In this document: in pieces, positions 1 to 8,514 of the stretch
Numbering within the stretch: position 1 is the stretch's first letter
Layout of the letters: each line of letters begins with the position of its first letter
Source of the DNA: Erysipelotrichaceae bacterium
GTDB taxonomy: Bacteria > Bacillota_I > Bacilli_A > Erysipelotrichales > Erysipelotrichaceae
DNA length: 42,348 nucleotides
Assembly (NCBI GenBank): GCA_030528645.1
Contig: JAUMYM010000011.1
Span: forward strand, 1 to 42,348
Reading direction: 5' to 3'
The notes under the pieces: model-generated
Seen by the model: only the letters and a program-made list of their open reading frames with translations
Told to the model about the DNA's origin: nothing
The model's database searches: none
Made by a program: the position numbers and the translations under genes

Positions 1-1113
1 ATCTTTTATTTTTATTATCTCTTCTTTTTTTACACTCCCAATAATAAATGGTGATTGCGATGCAATTATAAAGTGAGATTTTTTATTTTTAAAAAATTTT
101 TTTAAATAGTAAATAAATTGATAAATCCATTTTGGATTTAATGATATTTCTGGTTCATCAATTAAGACAAGAGAATTATCTTCTAAGTTTTTTGCAATCT
201 CTATAAACCTTGTAAACATCGCAAACTCACCTGAGCTTAAGTTACTCAATTTTTTTGTTTTATCTTCATCTATGAAATGTAAATCTTTTACATAATTAAT
301 ATTACAAATATCCATTATTTCAAAAGCAGTTTTTAATATTTCATCTATTTCACATCTAATATTATTGTCATTTTCTCCTTTTTCATTTATATATATACAA
401 AAATTCCTTCTATAACCATCTATGCACAAGTAACAGTCATCCTTATTTTCTAGATTATTAACTGAATTTTTATATTGTAACATTAATAATATTTTTACAA
501 TTTTTATTATATTTAAAAAAATTTTAACTTCAAAATCTCTATTCTTATTTTGCTGTAATCCCAATTCATTTACTATTTCATTTAAATATGTATTTTTTTT
601 TAATTTTATTATTTTATTAGATATTAAATCATTTATTTTATCACTGTTCTTTTTTATTAAATTATTTATTTTATCACTCTTAAGTTTTGTTTCAATTTTT
701 TTAATATCATTAATTGGTGAAAAATCAACTGTAATTTTTTGACCTAAATTCAATAAAGTAAAGAGCTCTTTCAAATTTCTAAAATTTGTTTTCCCATTTA
801 AAAAAAGCAAGTCTAAATACATTTTGCATACTTCGTTTTTAATTGTTTTTGATCCAAATTTAGATATATAAATATTATCTTTTGCATTTTTTCTTATTGT
901 TCTTCTAAACATTGTAAATGAAGAAAAAATTATTTTTGAGAATTGATTGTTTTTTTCATCATTATATTTTTCTATTATTTTTTCAAAAGCTTTTGTTTTA
1001 CCACTACCATTGGGACCAATTAATACAGTGTAGAAATTACTATCATCTTCTGTCAATTCAGATTTTATTTCTACTTCTTTGTTATTTATTTCTATATACT
1101 CCAACTTTCCCAT
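1..1113 (-). CDS. Partial AAA/ABC-type ATP-binding protein, C-terminus cut by the window edge
   Basis: An open frame runs from the ATG at 1113 to base 1 without a stop, giving 371 residues. I translated it directly. It has a Walker A motif GPNGSGKT near residues 38-45, an ABC-type signature LSSGEF, a Walker B LVLIDEPEIS and a histidine-free switch region SQSPFIIGS near the visible end. This order is typical of the AAA_15/AAA_21 and OLD-like single-chain ATPases, many of which serve in defence or DNA repair. The long middle is Lys/Asn/Ile-rich and probably helical. A ribosome site AAAGGAAAG lies about 6 bases upstream. Arginine is mostly AGA and isoleucine often ATA, unlike the nearby fhs-dnaX genes, suggesting acquisition. 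The missing C-terminus could carry a TOPRIM nuclease (OLD) or nothing more; the specific function is unknown. Confidence 0.85.
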   Translation of the reverse strand, partial: MGKLEYIEINNKEVEIKSELTEDDSNFYTVLIGPNGSGKTKAFEKIIEKYNDEKNNQFSKIIFSSFTMFRRTIRKNAKDNIYISKFGSKTIKNEVCKMYLDLLFLNGKTNFRNLKELFTLLNLGQKITVDFSPINDIKKIETKLKSDKINNLIKKNSDKINDLISNKIIKLKKNTYLNEIVNELGLQQNKNRDFEVKIFLNIIKIVKILLMLQYKNSVNNLENKDDCYLCIDGYRRNFCIYINEKGENDNNIRCEIDEILKTAFEIMDICNINYVKDLHFIDEDKTKKLSNLSSGEFAMFTRFIEIAKNLEDNSLVLIDEPEISLNPKWIYQFIYYLKKFFKNKKSHFIIASQSPFIIGSVKKEEIIKIKD

Positions 1114-1183
1114 TTATTCTTTCCTTTCTTTATATTCTATTTTAAATATTTATTTAAAGTTATTTCATTTTTCTTCAGAATAT

Positions 1184-1354
1184 TTACAATTTATTTCGAC
1201 TTTGTAACAATCCCATAACTAATAGCCCAGCTGCAACTGCATAAAGTAAGATTGTTATTTCACCATTGAAATGAAAGTATTTTTTTGAAAAACTCGCTAC
1301 CATTAATAAGATTAAACCTAAAATTACAATGTATTTCCCTTGTCGTTTAAACAT
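1184..1354 (-). CDS. Small two-helix membrane protein, 56 aa
   Basis: This short frame begins MFKRQGKYIVILG and ends LLQSRNKL. Two hydrophobic stretches (about residues 8-22 and 33-50) separated by a short polar loop suggest a small membrane hairpin. AAAGGAGAAACAT gives a strong ribosome site in front of the ATG at 1354. It lies 11 bases downstream of the 90-aa membrane gene on the same strand, so the two are probably co-transcribed. I do not recognise the family. The start and stop were checked on the sequence. Confidence 0.65.
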   Translation of the reverse strand: MFKRQGKYIVILGLILLMVASFSKKYFHFNGEITILLYAVAAGLLVMGLLQSRNKL

Positions 1355-1365
1355 ATGTTTCTCCT

Positions 1366-1638
1366 TTATTTTCTTTTAAATAAGGTAAGTCCGTTCATAA
1401 AAATCGAACAACCAACCATCAGCCATGTATAGGTAGACAACGTTGGTACAACATCTTCTAATGCACCATAGTCTTGACTAATAATCCATTTTGCTGAACC
1501 ACTGTAAAAGGCACACATGGTAAGAGCGGTACAAGCTAAAGCGAAAAAACGTAGATATTTTGTTTCTTTTCCTTGTCCATAAAATATAAGATTAAGAAAG
1601 GTTGTAATTATCGCTAAACTACCAAATAGAAACCACAT
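1366..1638 (-). CDS. Small multi-pass membrane protein, 90 aa
   Basis: The product starts MWFLFGSLAIITTF and has three hydrophobic stretches (about residues 2-20, 28-46 and 70-84), ending in the basic tail LFKRK. It is probably a three-helix inner-membrane protein. AAAAGGAGAATATT is a strong ribosome site in front of the ATG. It follows fhs and is separated from it by the fhs terminator, so it likely has its own promoter. The 56-aa membrane gene follows 11 bases later. No catalytic motif is visible and the family is not recognised. Confidence 0.7.
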   Translation of the reverse strand: MWFLFGSLAIITTFLNLIFYGQGKETKYLRFFALACTALTMCAFYSGSAKWIISQDYGALEDVVPTLSTYTWLMVGCSIFMNGLTLFKRK

Positions 1639-1704
1639 AATATTCTCCTTTTATTTGTTTTAAAAATCACTATGAATATTATATCATTATTTCTTAAAAG
1701 ATAA

Positions 1705-1730
1705 AAAAGATTAGACGAATCTAATCTTTT
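1705..1730 (-). terminator. Terminator after fhs
   Basis: Perfect 11-bp arms AAAAGATTAGA and TCTAATCTTTT flank a CGAA loop (TTCG on the minus strand). On the minus strand the stem is followed by further T residues. It lies 10 bases past the fhs stop. Confidence 0.85.
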
Positions 1731-1740
1731 GAAAAACGAT

Positions 1741-3408
1741 TTAAAATATACCGTAGGCTTTCCCATTTTCATTTACACCCATGTGGATAGCTGCCGGCTC
1801 TTTTGGTAAACCTGGCATTGTAAGGATATTCCCGACTTTTACCACAATGAAACCGGCTCCTAAGGAAACTTGTAAGTCACTTACATGAATGGTAAAGTCT
1901 TTTGGTGCTCCCATAATACTTGGATCATCTGTAAAAGAAGATGGTGTTTTTGCCATACAGATTGGTAAAGTATCCCAACCATGTTTATAAATGGTTTCAA
2001 GTGCTTGTTTGGCTTGTTGACTATATTCTACATGAGCACCACCATAGATTTTTTGTACAATATCTAAAATCTTATCTTCAACACGTTGATTTACATCATA
2101 TAAATATGTAAACTCACTATTCTTTTCACATAGCTTTATTACTGTCTCGGCAAGTTTTACACTTCCTTGACTTCCTTGAGTATAGCTTTCATTGATTACA
2201 CAAATAATGCCTTTATCACTGCACCATTGCATTAAAGTATTTAATTCTTCGTTGGTATCACTTTTAAATTTATTGATACTTACACAATATGGAACTTTAA
2301 AGCGACTAATCGAATCGATATGTTTTTCTAAGTTAGCAATTCCTTTTTTCAGTGCTTCGATGTTTTCTTCTTCCAATTGATCTTGATTGATTCCACCATG
2401 CATCTTTAAAGCACGAATGGTTGCGACAATTACAACTGCATTTGGTTTTATATTGGCACTACGACATTTAATATTCATAAACTTTTCAGCGCCAAGGTCT
2501 GCCCCAAAGCCAGCTTCGGTTACAACATAATCTGATAATTTTAATGCCATCTTGGTTGCGATAATACTATTACAACCATGAGCGATATTGGCAAATGGAC
2601 CACCATGAATCAAGATGGGTGTATGTTCTAATGTTTGTACTAGATTTGGCTTAATGGCTTCTTTCATAATGATGCATAAAGCCCCTTGAATACCTAAGTC
2701 TTTAATATATACCGGTTTATCATCATACGTATAGGCAACTATGGCATTGCCTACCTTTTCTTTAAAATCATGTAAATCTTCCGATAGACACAAGATTGCC
2801 ATAATTTCAGTAGCTACTGTAATTACAAAACCATCTTGTCTTAAAATACCATTGGTTTCTTTATTTTGCGCAATGGTAATATCACGTAATGTACGATCAT
2901 TACAATCTAAACAACGTTTCCAAACCACTTTCGTCGGATCAATATTTAATGGATTCCCTTGATATAAACTATTATCCAATACAGCACTGACAAGGTTATT
3001 CGCTGTTGTGATGGCATGCATATCACCCGTAAAATGTAGATTAATATCTTCCATTGGTACTACCTGTGCATAGCCTCCACCCGTTGCTCCACCTTTTAAT
3101 CCAAAGACAGGACCTAACGATGGTTCACGTAGACAACCAATAACCATTTTATTTAAACGACTTAGTCCATCTGCTAAACCAATGGTCGTTGTAGATTTTC
3201 CTTCTCCTGCTTTCGTTGGTGAAATAGCCGTTACTAAAACAAGTTTTCCATTTTGATTATCTTGTAGTTTATGCATAATGGATAAATCAATCTTTGCTTT
3301 ATCGTTGCCATAACGTTCAAGATATTTTCCATCGATTTTAGCAAAACGAGCAATCTTCTCAATTTCTTCAAGCTTGTTTTCTTGTGCTATTTGAATATCT
3401 GACTTCAT
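1741..3408 (-). CDS. fhs: Formate-tetrahydrofolate ligase
   Basis: Fhs condenses formate and tetrahydrofolate with ATP to 10-formyl-THF, feeding purine and formyl-methionine synthesis. The 555-aa length matches the family. The phosphate-binding loop SPTKAGEGKSTTT sits near residue 64, followed by GLADGLSRL. Family blocks such as CLREPSLGPVFGLKGGATGG and HGGPFANIAHGCNS are clear. A TTG six bases upstream could extend the protein by two residues. I chose the ATG at 3408 because AGGGGGT then sits at the right distance; for the TTG it would abut the start. The gene lies 10 bases downstream of recR on the same strand, at the end of the dnaX-ebfC-recR run, and closes with a terminator. Confidence 0.97.
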   Translation of the reverse strand: MKSDIQIAQENKLEEIEKIARFAKIDGKYLERYGNDKAKIDLSIMHKLQDNQNGKLVLVTAISPTKAGEGKSTTTIGLADGLSRLNKMVIGCLREPSLGPVFGLKGGATGGGYAQVVPMEDINLHFTGDMHAITTANNLVSAVLDNSLYQGNPLNIDPTKVVWKRCLDCNDRTLRDITIAQNKETNGILRQDGFVITVATEIMAILCLSEDLHDFKEKVGNAIVAYTYDDKPVYIKDLGIQGALCIIMKEAIKPNLVQTLEHTPILIHGGPFANIAHGCNSIIATKMALKLSDYVVTEAGFGADLGAEKFMNIKCRSANIKPNAVVIVATIRALKMHGGINQDQLEEENIEALKKGIANLEKHIDSISRFKVPYCVSINKFKSDTNEELNTLMQWCSDKGIICVINESYTQGSQGSVKLAETVIKLCEKNSEFTYLYDVNQRVEDKILDIVQKIYGGAHVEYSQQAKQALETIYKHGWDTLPICMAKTPSSFTDDPSIMGAPKDFTIHVSDLQVSLGAGFIVVKVGNILTMPGLPKEPAAIHMGVNENGKAYGIF

Positions 3409-3418
3409 ATACAACCCC

Positions 3419-4012
3419 CTATTTATCTATAGACTTTCGACCTGCAAACGAATGAATTAAGGTTAATTCATCTGCATAATCTAAATGTCCACCCATTGGT
3501 AATCCTTGTGCTAAACGAGTTACTAAGACTTGTTTATCTTGTAAAAACTTATTTAAGTATAAGGCTGTAGTTTCTCCATCCAACGTTAAGTTGGTTGCGA
3601 CAATAATTTCCTGCGTATCTTCTTCAATACGATTCTTTAACGATTCAAACTGTAAATCTTGAGGCATAATGCCTTTGGAAGTTGAAATAAGACCACCTAA
3701 TACATGATATACCCCATCATAACTATTGGTCTTTTCAATCGATAAGACATCCTTAGCCGATGCAACTACACAGATAAGTTTTTGATTACGGCTAGGATCT
3801 TTACAGATTGGACACAGGGTATCTTCCGCAAGATTAAAACAGGTTTGACAACGTTTAATCGTTAGACTATCTTTTAAAGCTTCACTATAAGCATTTATTT
3901 CTTCTGGATCTTTATCAAGCAAATAAAAGGCATAGCGCTCAGCTGTTTTTGCACCTACTCCAGGCAAACAACGAAAGAAATCAACTAATTTTTCAAACTG
4001 TTTGGGATACAT
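3419..4012 (-). CDS. recR: Recombination mediator RecR
   Basis: RecR works with RecO and RecF to load RecA on gapped DNA. The 197-aa length is standard. The N-terminal helix-hairpin-helix has the family core LPGVGAKTAERYAF near residues 16-29. A zinc finger uses Cys55, Cys58, Cys67 and Cys70, and the TOPRIM domain begins ICVVASAKDV. The acidic residue found at the start of some TOPRIM domains is alanine here, which is tolerable because RecR is not catalytic. The stop of ebfC overlaps the recR start by one base, so the two are translationally coupled, as in most Bacillota. Confidence 0.97.
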   Translation of the reverse strand: MYPKQFEKLVDFFRCLPGVGAKTAERYAFYLLDKDPEEINAYSEALKDSLTIKRCQTCFNLAEDTLCPICKDPSRNQKLICVVASAKDVLSIEKTNSYDGVYHVLGGLISTSKGIMPQDLQFESLKNRIEEDTQEIIVATNLTLDGETTALYLNKFLQDKQVLVTRLAQGLPMGGHLDYADELTLIHSFAGRKSIDK

Positions 4013-4320
4013 TAAAACATACCAGGAACTTTAATGCCCGCTGTCAATGCATCCATTTTTTCAGCACGATCATCACTTGCTTTTGTAAGGGCATCATTTA
4101 CCGCAATCATAACTAAGTCTTGTAAGATGTCCTTATCTTCTTTATTGATTAATTCTTCAGCAATTTCAAGCGATAATACTTTTTGTTCCCCGGAAACTGT
4201 AACCACCACTTGATTATTACTTGCACTACCTTCATAAACTTGAGCTTTTAGTGCTTCTTCTTGCTTTGCTAAATCTCTTTGCATTTGTTGTGCTTGTTTC
4301 ATTAATTTACTTAAATCCAT
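4012..4320 (-). CDS. ebfC: YbaB/EbfC nucleoid-associated protein
   Basis: This is a 102-aa DNA-binding protein of the YbaB/EbfC family, which forms dimers that bind DNA as tweezers. The N-terminal helix MDLSKLMKQAQQMQRDL is Gln/Met-rich as in the family. The core VVVTVSGEQKVLSLEI and the tail GIKVPGMF are diagnostic. It sits between dnaX and recR, its conserved position. The gap to dnaX is six bases, and the TTA stop overlaps the recR start. Confidence 0.95.
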   Translation of the reverse strand: MDLSKLMKQAQQMQRDLAKQEEALKAQVYEGSASNNQVVVTVSGEQKVLSLEIAEELINKEDKDILQDLVMIAVNDALTKASDDRAEKMDALTAGIKVPGMF

Positions 4321-4326
4321 ATTTCT

Positions 4327-6054
4327 TTACTCTCCCTTTATTTCTAATGTATCTTGAAAAATATCATGTAATTCTTGTAATTCTTTTTCTTCTTTGGTTA
4401 AACATACTTTACTCGCATGTTTCACAATTTCTGGACACTTTGGTAATGTATCTTGCTTTCGATGTTTCATGAAACTTTCGATTAATGTTTCTTTACGTTT
4501 TGTATCAATCGCATAAATCATTTTATCTAATCCTAAGACTTCTTTTAAAAATTGATACAATTCAACATTGGTTTCATGTTCATTGATGGTTTTAACAATA
4601 GCACCTAGCGTAGATTCAACCAAAAGATAATCTTCTCCACTGGCTACAATTTTAACATCCATTAATAGATTCGCACTTTTCCCATAGTTTAGATCCAAAC
4701 GATACTCTTGAATCTTTTTCCATAAGACTTCCTCTTTTTGACGATATTCCTTTTGTGCATAAGTCAATAAACCAAGTAAGAAGGTATCTTCAAGTGGTTC
4801 ATTGATATCTTGTTGTACCTCTTGTTGAGGTGTAGGTTCAAGATTTCTTTCTTCTACAGGATGTTTTGCTTCATCATCCATGACTTCTTCTTGATCTTCA
4901 AGTAGTATTTCTTCGTTAATTTTTTCTACTTGTTTCTCTTTCTTTGTAGGCTCTTTTTCCTTGGTATCTTGTTTCTTTTTACTGAAACCACATAGTTTTA
5001 AAATGGCAATTTCAAAGTAAGATCCCGGATGAAACGCTGTCTTATATTTTTGACTTGTTTCTTGTAGAACTTCAATATATTGTAATAAATCATCGATACT
5101 AAAGGTCTCTAATAGACTTTTAGCATGATGTTGGTTTATCTTTTTTAATAAGTTTTCATCTTGTTCATAGGCATAAATCATGGTTTCTTTTAAAATATTT
5201 AATAAATCATTGGTTAAACGTTTAATATCAATGCCTGTATCTTCCATCGCTTTGATTTTTTCAATCAAGGCTTTGACTTTTGATGAACGAATTTCTTTTA
5301 ATAAATTGATTTTTTCTTGAGTAGTTAAAATTCCATAAACAGAGTTTACAAATTCTTCTTTTATTTCACTTGGATTGTAGGCAATGCACTGATCTAAAAT
5401 ACTTAAGGCATCACGCATTCCTCCATCGGCTAAATCTGCGATTAATTCAAGTGCCATTAGATCATAAGCAATTCCTTCTTTCTTTAAGATTTTCATTAAT
5501 GATGAAGAAATATCACTAACATCTACTTTATTGAAATGATAACGTTGACAACGTGAAATAATCGTTGGTAATACTTTTTGAGGATCGGTTGTCGCTAAGA
5601 TAAAGATTACATGTGCCGGAGGTTCTTCCAGTGTTTTTAATAAGGCATTAAATGCACTATTGGATAACATGTGAACTTCATCAATAATATAGACTTTATG
5701 CTTCCCTTGAATTGGTGCATATTTTACTTTTTCAATGATTTCACGAATTTCTTCAACCCCATTATTACTTGCAGCATCAAGTTCAATAATATCCGGATGC
5801 ACATTATGATTGGCAGCAATACAATTTTCACACTGCATGCAAGGAATCTTACCACTTCCGGTACAATTAATCGCTTTTGCCAAGAGTTTTGCAACACTTG
5901 TTTTTCCTGTACCACGTGGTCCTGAAAACAAATAAGCATGCGCAATTTTATTTTGATCAATCGCATTTTTCAATGTTTTTACGATGTAATCCTGTCCAAC
6001 AACATCTTCAAATAAAGCAGGACGATAAATACGATACAATGCTTTATAACTCAA
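4327..6054 (-). CDS. dnaX: DNA polymerase III subunits gamma/tau
   Basis: DnaX is the ATPase core of the sliding-clamp loader, and tau links it to polymerase and helicase. Walker A GPRGTGKT is at residues 45-52. A zinc module uses Cys64, Cys72, Cys75 and Cys78. Walker B DEVHML lies near residue 125, with the sensor-1 region LATTDPQKV after it. Beyond residue 360 a Lys/Glu-rich linker leads to the tau-specific C-terminal domain, for a total of 575 aa. The only supported start is the TTG at 6054, preceded by AAGGAGGAG at ideal distance. An extended -10 element (TGGTATAAT, complement at 6081-6089) lies just upstream. No good frameshift site for a short gamma form was found. Confidence 0.96.
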   Translation of the reverse strand: MSYKALYRIYRPALFEDVVGQDYIVKTLKNAIDQNKIAHAYLFSGPRGTGKTSVAKLLAKAINCTGSGKIPCMQCENCIAANHNVHPDIIELDAASNNGVEEIREIIEKVKYAPIQGKHKVYIIDEVHMLSNSAFNALLKTLEEPPAHVIFILATTDPQKVLPTIISRCQRYHFNKVDVSDISSSLMKILKKEGIAYDLMALELIADLADGGMRDALSILDQCIAYNPSEIKEEFVNSVYGILTTQEKINLLKEIRSSKVKALIEKIKAMEDTGIDIKRLTNDLLNILKETMIYAYEQDENLLKKINQHHAKSLLETFSIDDLLQYIEVLQETSQKYKTAFHPGSYFEIAILKLCGFSKKKQDTKEKEPTKKEKQVEKINEEILLEDQEEVMDDEAKHPVEERNLEPTPQQEVQQDINEPLEDTFLLGLLTYAQKEYRQKEEVLWKKIQEYRLDLNYGKSANLLMDVKIVASGEDYLLVESTLGAIVKTINEHETNVELYQFLKEVLGLDKMIYAIDTKRKETLIESFMKHRKQDTLPKCPEIVKHASKVCLTKEEKELQELHDIFQDTLEIKGE

Positions 6055-6142
6055 TGGATACTCCTCCTTGCTATTTTTATATTATACCAAATTTTAAGTT
6101 GTTTTAGGATATCAATACAATAAAAATATGTGAATAATTTAA

Positions 6143-6592
6143 CTATCTTTTGTTCTTAAAAAACTCCTTTAAAATCTTTTGACAAGAATGTTTACATATT
6201 TCACTGGTAATCATCGGATAATGATTAAAGCCCTTAATTTCATCAAAGTTAATCAAAGAACCAAAACAACCACCCTTAGGATCTTGTGTACCATAAATGA
6301 CACGCTGAATACGAGATTGGATAATTGCCCCTGCACACATGGGACAAGGTTCTAAGGTTACATAAAGTTGACATCCATCTAAACGCCAAGAATTTAATTT
6401 TTTACATGCTTTTTTAATAGCTAGTAATTCGGCATGATCAATAACCACTTGGCTTGTTTCTTTTAGATTATGAGCACTTGCGATGACTACACCATCTTTA
6501 ACAATAACACAACCTACAGGAACTTCATCTTTTTGATAGGCTTTTTCTGCTTCTTTTAAAGCTAGTTCCATGTAATACGTATCATTTTTCAT
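6143..6592 (-). CDS. tadA: tRNA-specific adenosine deaminase
   Basis: TadA deaminates A34 of tRNA-Arg(ACG) to inosine. The protein is 149 aa. The zinc ligands and catalytic Glu of the CDA fold are present: His53-Ala54-Glu55 in IDHAELLAI and Cys84/Cys87 in LEPCPMCAGA. The C-terminal half (GCFGSLINFDEIKGFNHYP) matches the tRNA-type enzymes rather than cytidine deaminases. It overlaps the upstream NUDIX gene by 11 bases, and tadA next to dnaX and the SRP RNA is a conserved neighbourhood. The standard start is ATG. Confidence 0.96.
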   Translation of the reverse strand: MKNDTYYMELALKEAEKAYQKDEVPVGCVIVKDGVVIASAHNLKETSQVVIDHAELLAIKKACKKLNSWRLDGCQLYVTLEPCPMCAGAIIQSRIQRVIYGTQDPKGGCFGSLINFDEIKGFNHYPMITSEICKHSCQKILKEFFKNKR

Positions 6593-7052
6593 GTAAAATC
6601 TCCTTATTGTTTAAAATAGCCTGTTTTAAGTAATCTCCTTGATATATTAACTTTAAAGAGAAAAATTCCTTTGTTTCTAATAAGAGCTTTAAAAAGATAC
6701 GGTCTCCTTGCCAAAGGTTCAAATCAAATACATCCTTCTTTTTTACCCATGCTAGAGTTCCTTCATTACATTCCTTCAGCTCTCCACTTATATGATTACT
6801 TGTAAAGACATGCATATACTCTGTTTTACCATTATAGCTAAAGGTAACAATACCTCTGAATTGATATTTTAAAATTGTTAATCCTGTTTCTTCATAGACT
6901 TCACGTATCATGGCTTCATCAGGACTTTCGCCGGTTTCAAATTTACCTCCAATGCCAATCCATTTATTTTTATTAATATCATTCTCTTTTTTATTGCGAT
7001 GTAGCATTAAGTAAGCATCGTTTTGATCAATATAGCATAGTGTTGTTAACAT
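6582..7052 (-). CDS. NUDIX hydrolase (8-oxo-dGTPase-like)
   Basis: The full Nudix box fits GX5EX7REUXEEXGU from Gly36 to Leu58, with Glu42, Arg50, Glu51, Glu54 and Glu55 in place. The protein is 156 aa. The preceding motif KNKWIGIGGKFETGES and the following region (GIVTFSYNGKTEYMHVFTS) resemble MutT/YtkD-type enzymes that hydrolyse oxidised nucleoside triphosphates, but substrate choice cannot be read from sequence. The ribosome site is AGGAGAATACACC. It lies between the SRP RNA and tadA and overlaps tadA by 11 bases. Confidence 0.9.
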   Translation of the reverse strand: MLTTLCYIDQNDAYLMLHRNKKENDINKNKWIGIGGKFETGESPDEAMIREVYEETGLTILKYQFRGIVTFSYNGKTEYMHVFTSNHISGELKECNEGTLAWVKKKDVFDLNLWQGDRIFLKLLLETKEFFSLKLIYQGDYLKQAILNNKEILHEK

Positions 7053-7070
7053 GGTGTATTCTCCTAATTA

Positions 7071-7150
7071 AAAATGGTACACACAATTAGAGGCTCGTAT
7101 GGCTGCTTCATTCCTGACCTGACCAGATTAGAACATAATTGTTGTACCGT
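7071..7150 (-). ncRNA. ffs: Signal recognition particle RNA, small 4.5S type
   Basis: On the minus strand the conserved SRP hairpin reads GGTCAGGTCAGGAATGAAGC followed by AGCC-type sequence. It has the GGAA tetraloop and the asymmetric loop that binds Ffh. The tetraloop is closed by A-U rather than the usual C-G. Outer strands GGTACAACAATTA and TAATTGTGTGTACC pair to close an RNA of about 75-80 nt, with T-rich sequence after it. Its place between serS and tadA is the conserved position of the SRP RNA gene in Bacillota. Exact ends are inferred. Confidence 0.93.
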
Positions 7151-7155
7151 ATGAT

Positions 7156-7184
7156 ATTTTAACTTATATCCATGAATTATTCAA
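7156..7184 (-). promoter_or_regulatory. Promoter of the SRP RNA gene
   Basis: On the minus strand, TTGAAT (7179-7184) and TAAAAT (7156-7161) are separated by exactly 17 bases, and the RNA would start about 7 bases after the -10. A parS site lies 14 bases upstream of the -35 element. Confidence 0.75.
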
Positions 7185-7198
7185 GTTTAATTCTTTTA

Positions 7199-7214
7199 TG
7201 TTTCACGTGAAACA
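7199..7214. other. parS centromere site 1
   Basis: TGTTTCACGTGAAACA is a perfect 16-bp palindrome identical to the consensus ParB (Spo0J) binding site of Bacillota. It directly abuts the serS stop codon and sits between serS and the SRP RNA promoter, about 9-10 kb from the origin. Neither parA nor parB is in this window. Confidence 0.93.
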
Positions 7215-8498
7215 TTAAGCTTTTACAATTTTATCTTTTCCACCCATATAAGGTCTTAATGCTTCCGGTATATTTACACTACCATCTTCATTTAAATTAT
7301 TTTCTAAGAAAACAATTAACATACGTGGAGGAGCAACTACCGTGTTATTTAATGTATGAGCAAAATATTTTCCGTTTTCTCCATTAACACGAATACCTAA
7401 ACGTCGTGCTTGTGCATCCCCTAAATTTGAACAAGATCCTACTTCAAAATACTTCTTTTGTCTTGGTGACCAAGCTTCCACATCAAAAGATTTTACCTTT
7501 AAATCTGCAAGATCTCCGCTGCAACACTCCAATGTACGAACCGGAATATCCAATGTACGGAAGAAATCTACCGTATTTTGCCATAATTTTTTAAACCATT
7601 CCATACTCTCTTCCGGTTTACATACAACAATCATCTCTTGTTTTTCAAATTGGTGAACACGATAGACTCCACGTTCTTCAATACCATGAGCACCTACTTC
7701 TTTTCTAAAGCATGGTGAATAGCTTGTATATGCGTATGGTAGTTTTGTTTCATCTAAAATACTATCAATGAATTTTCCTATCATAGAATGTTCAGATGTA
7801 CCAATTAAATATAAATCTTCTCCTTCAATCTTATACATCATATTTTCCATTTCCGCAAAAGACATGACACCTGTTACTACATCACTACGAATCATATATG
7901 GTGGAATACAGTAAGTAAAGCCACGATCAATCATAAAATCACGAGCATAGCTTAAAATCGCACTATGTAAACGAGCAATATCGCCCATTAGGTAATAAAA
8001 TCCATTTCCACTTGTTTTACGTGCACTATCTAAATCAATACCATTTAAATGTTCCATAATTTCAGCGTGATATGGAATTTCAAAATCAGGCACCTTTGGT
8101 TCACCAAAACGCTCTACTTCAACGTTTTCACTATCATCTTTACCCAGAGGAACACTTGGATCAATGATATTCGGTAGTTTTAGCATAATTTCTCTTAATT
8201 CTTTTTGATTTACTTCTTCAAGACTTTCCAAGTCTTCAATCTCTTTTGCGATTAGTCCAACTTCTTTTTTGATTTCTTCTGCTTTTTCTTTTAATCCTTG
8301 TGCCATCATCTTACCGATTTCTTTTGATTTTAGATTACGACGACTTCTTAATTCATCGGCTTTGCTTTTAGCATTACGGAATTGTTTATCCAATTCTAAT
8401 ACACGATCTACAAGGACCAATTTCGATTCTTGGTACTTCTTCTTAATATTTTCCTTGACTAATTCGGCATTTTCTCTTATTAACTTAATATCTAGCAT
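7215..8498 (-). CDS. serS: Seryl-tRNA synthetase
   Basis: SerS charges tRNA-Ser and, for selenocysteine users, tRNA-Sec. The protein is 427 aa. The N-terminal long coiled-coil arm (about residues 25-105) is the tRNA-binding helical hairpin. The class II catalytic core shows motif 2 in SPCFRKEVGAHG and a motif 3 variant HTLNNTVVAPPRMLIVFLEN; many SerRS have HTLNG-type sequence there. The ribosome site AAGGAGGACGT precedes the ATG at 8498. Transcription is controlled by the upstream T-box. Its stop codon touches parS site 1. Confidence 0.96.
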   Translation of the reverse strand: MLDIKLIRENAELVKENIKKKYQESKLVLVDRVLELDKQFRNAKSKADELRSRRNLKSKEIGKMMAQGLKEKAEEIKKEVGLIAKEIEDLESLEEVNQKELREIMLKLPNIIDPSVPLGKDDSENVEVERFGEPKVPDFEIPYHAEIMEHLNGIDLDSARKTSGNGFYYLMGDIARLHSAILSYARDFMIDRGFTYCIPPYMIRSDVVTGVMSFAEMENMMYKIEGEDLYLIGTSEHSMIGKFIDSILDETKLPYAYTSYSPCFRKEVGAHGIEERGVYRVHQFEKQEMIVVCKPEESMEWFKKLWQNTVDFFRTLDIPVRTLECCSGDLADLKVKSFDVEAWSPRQKKYFEVGSCSNLGDAQARRLGIRVNGENGKYFAHTLNNTVVAPPRMLIVFLENNLNEDGSVNIPEALRPYMGGKDKIVKA

Positions 8499-8514
8499 AC
8501 GTCCTCCTTATTAA

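Noticed and set aside
918-1145. 75-aa frame on the plus strand
   Set aside because: It is antisense to the partial ATPase, whose motifs are clear; composition is Phe/Tyr/Leu-rich as expected of a shadow.
4960-5000. A-rich stretch in dnaX that might be a programmed frameshift site for a gamma subunit
   Set aside because: The heptamer reads T AAA AAG, which lacks the initial A of the known slippery site, and no strong stem follows.
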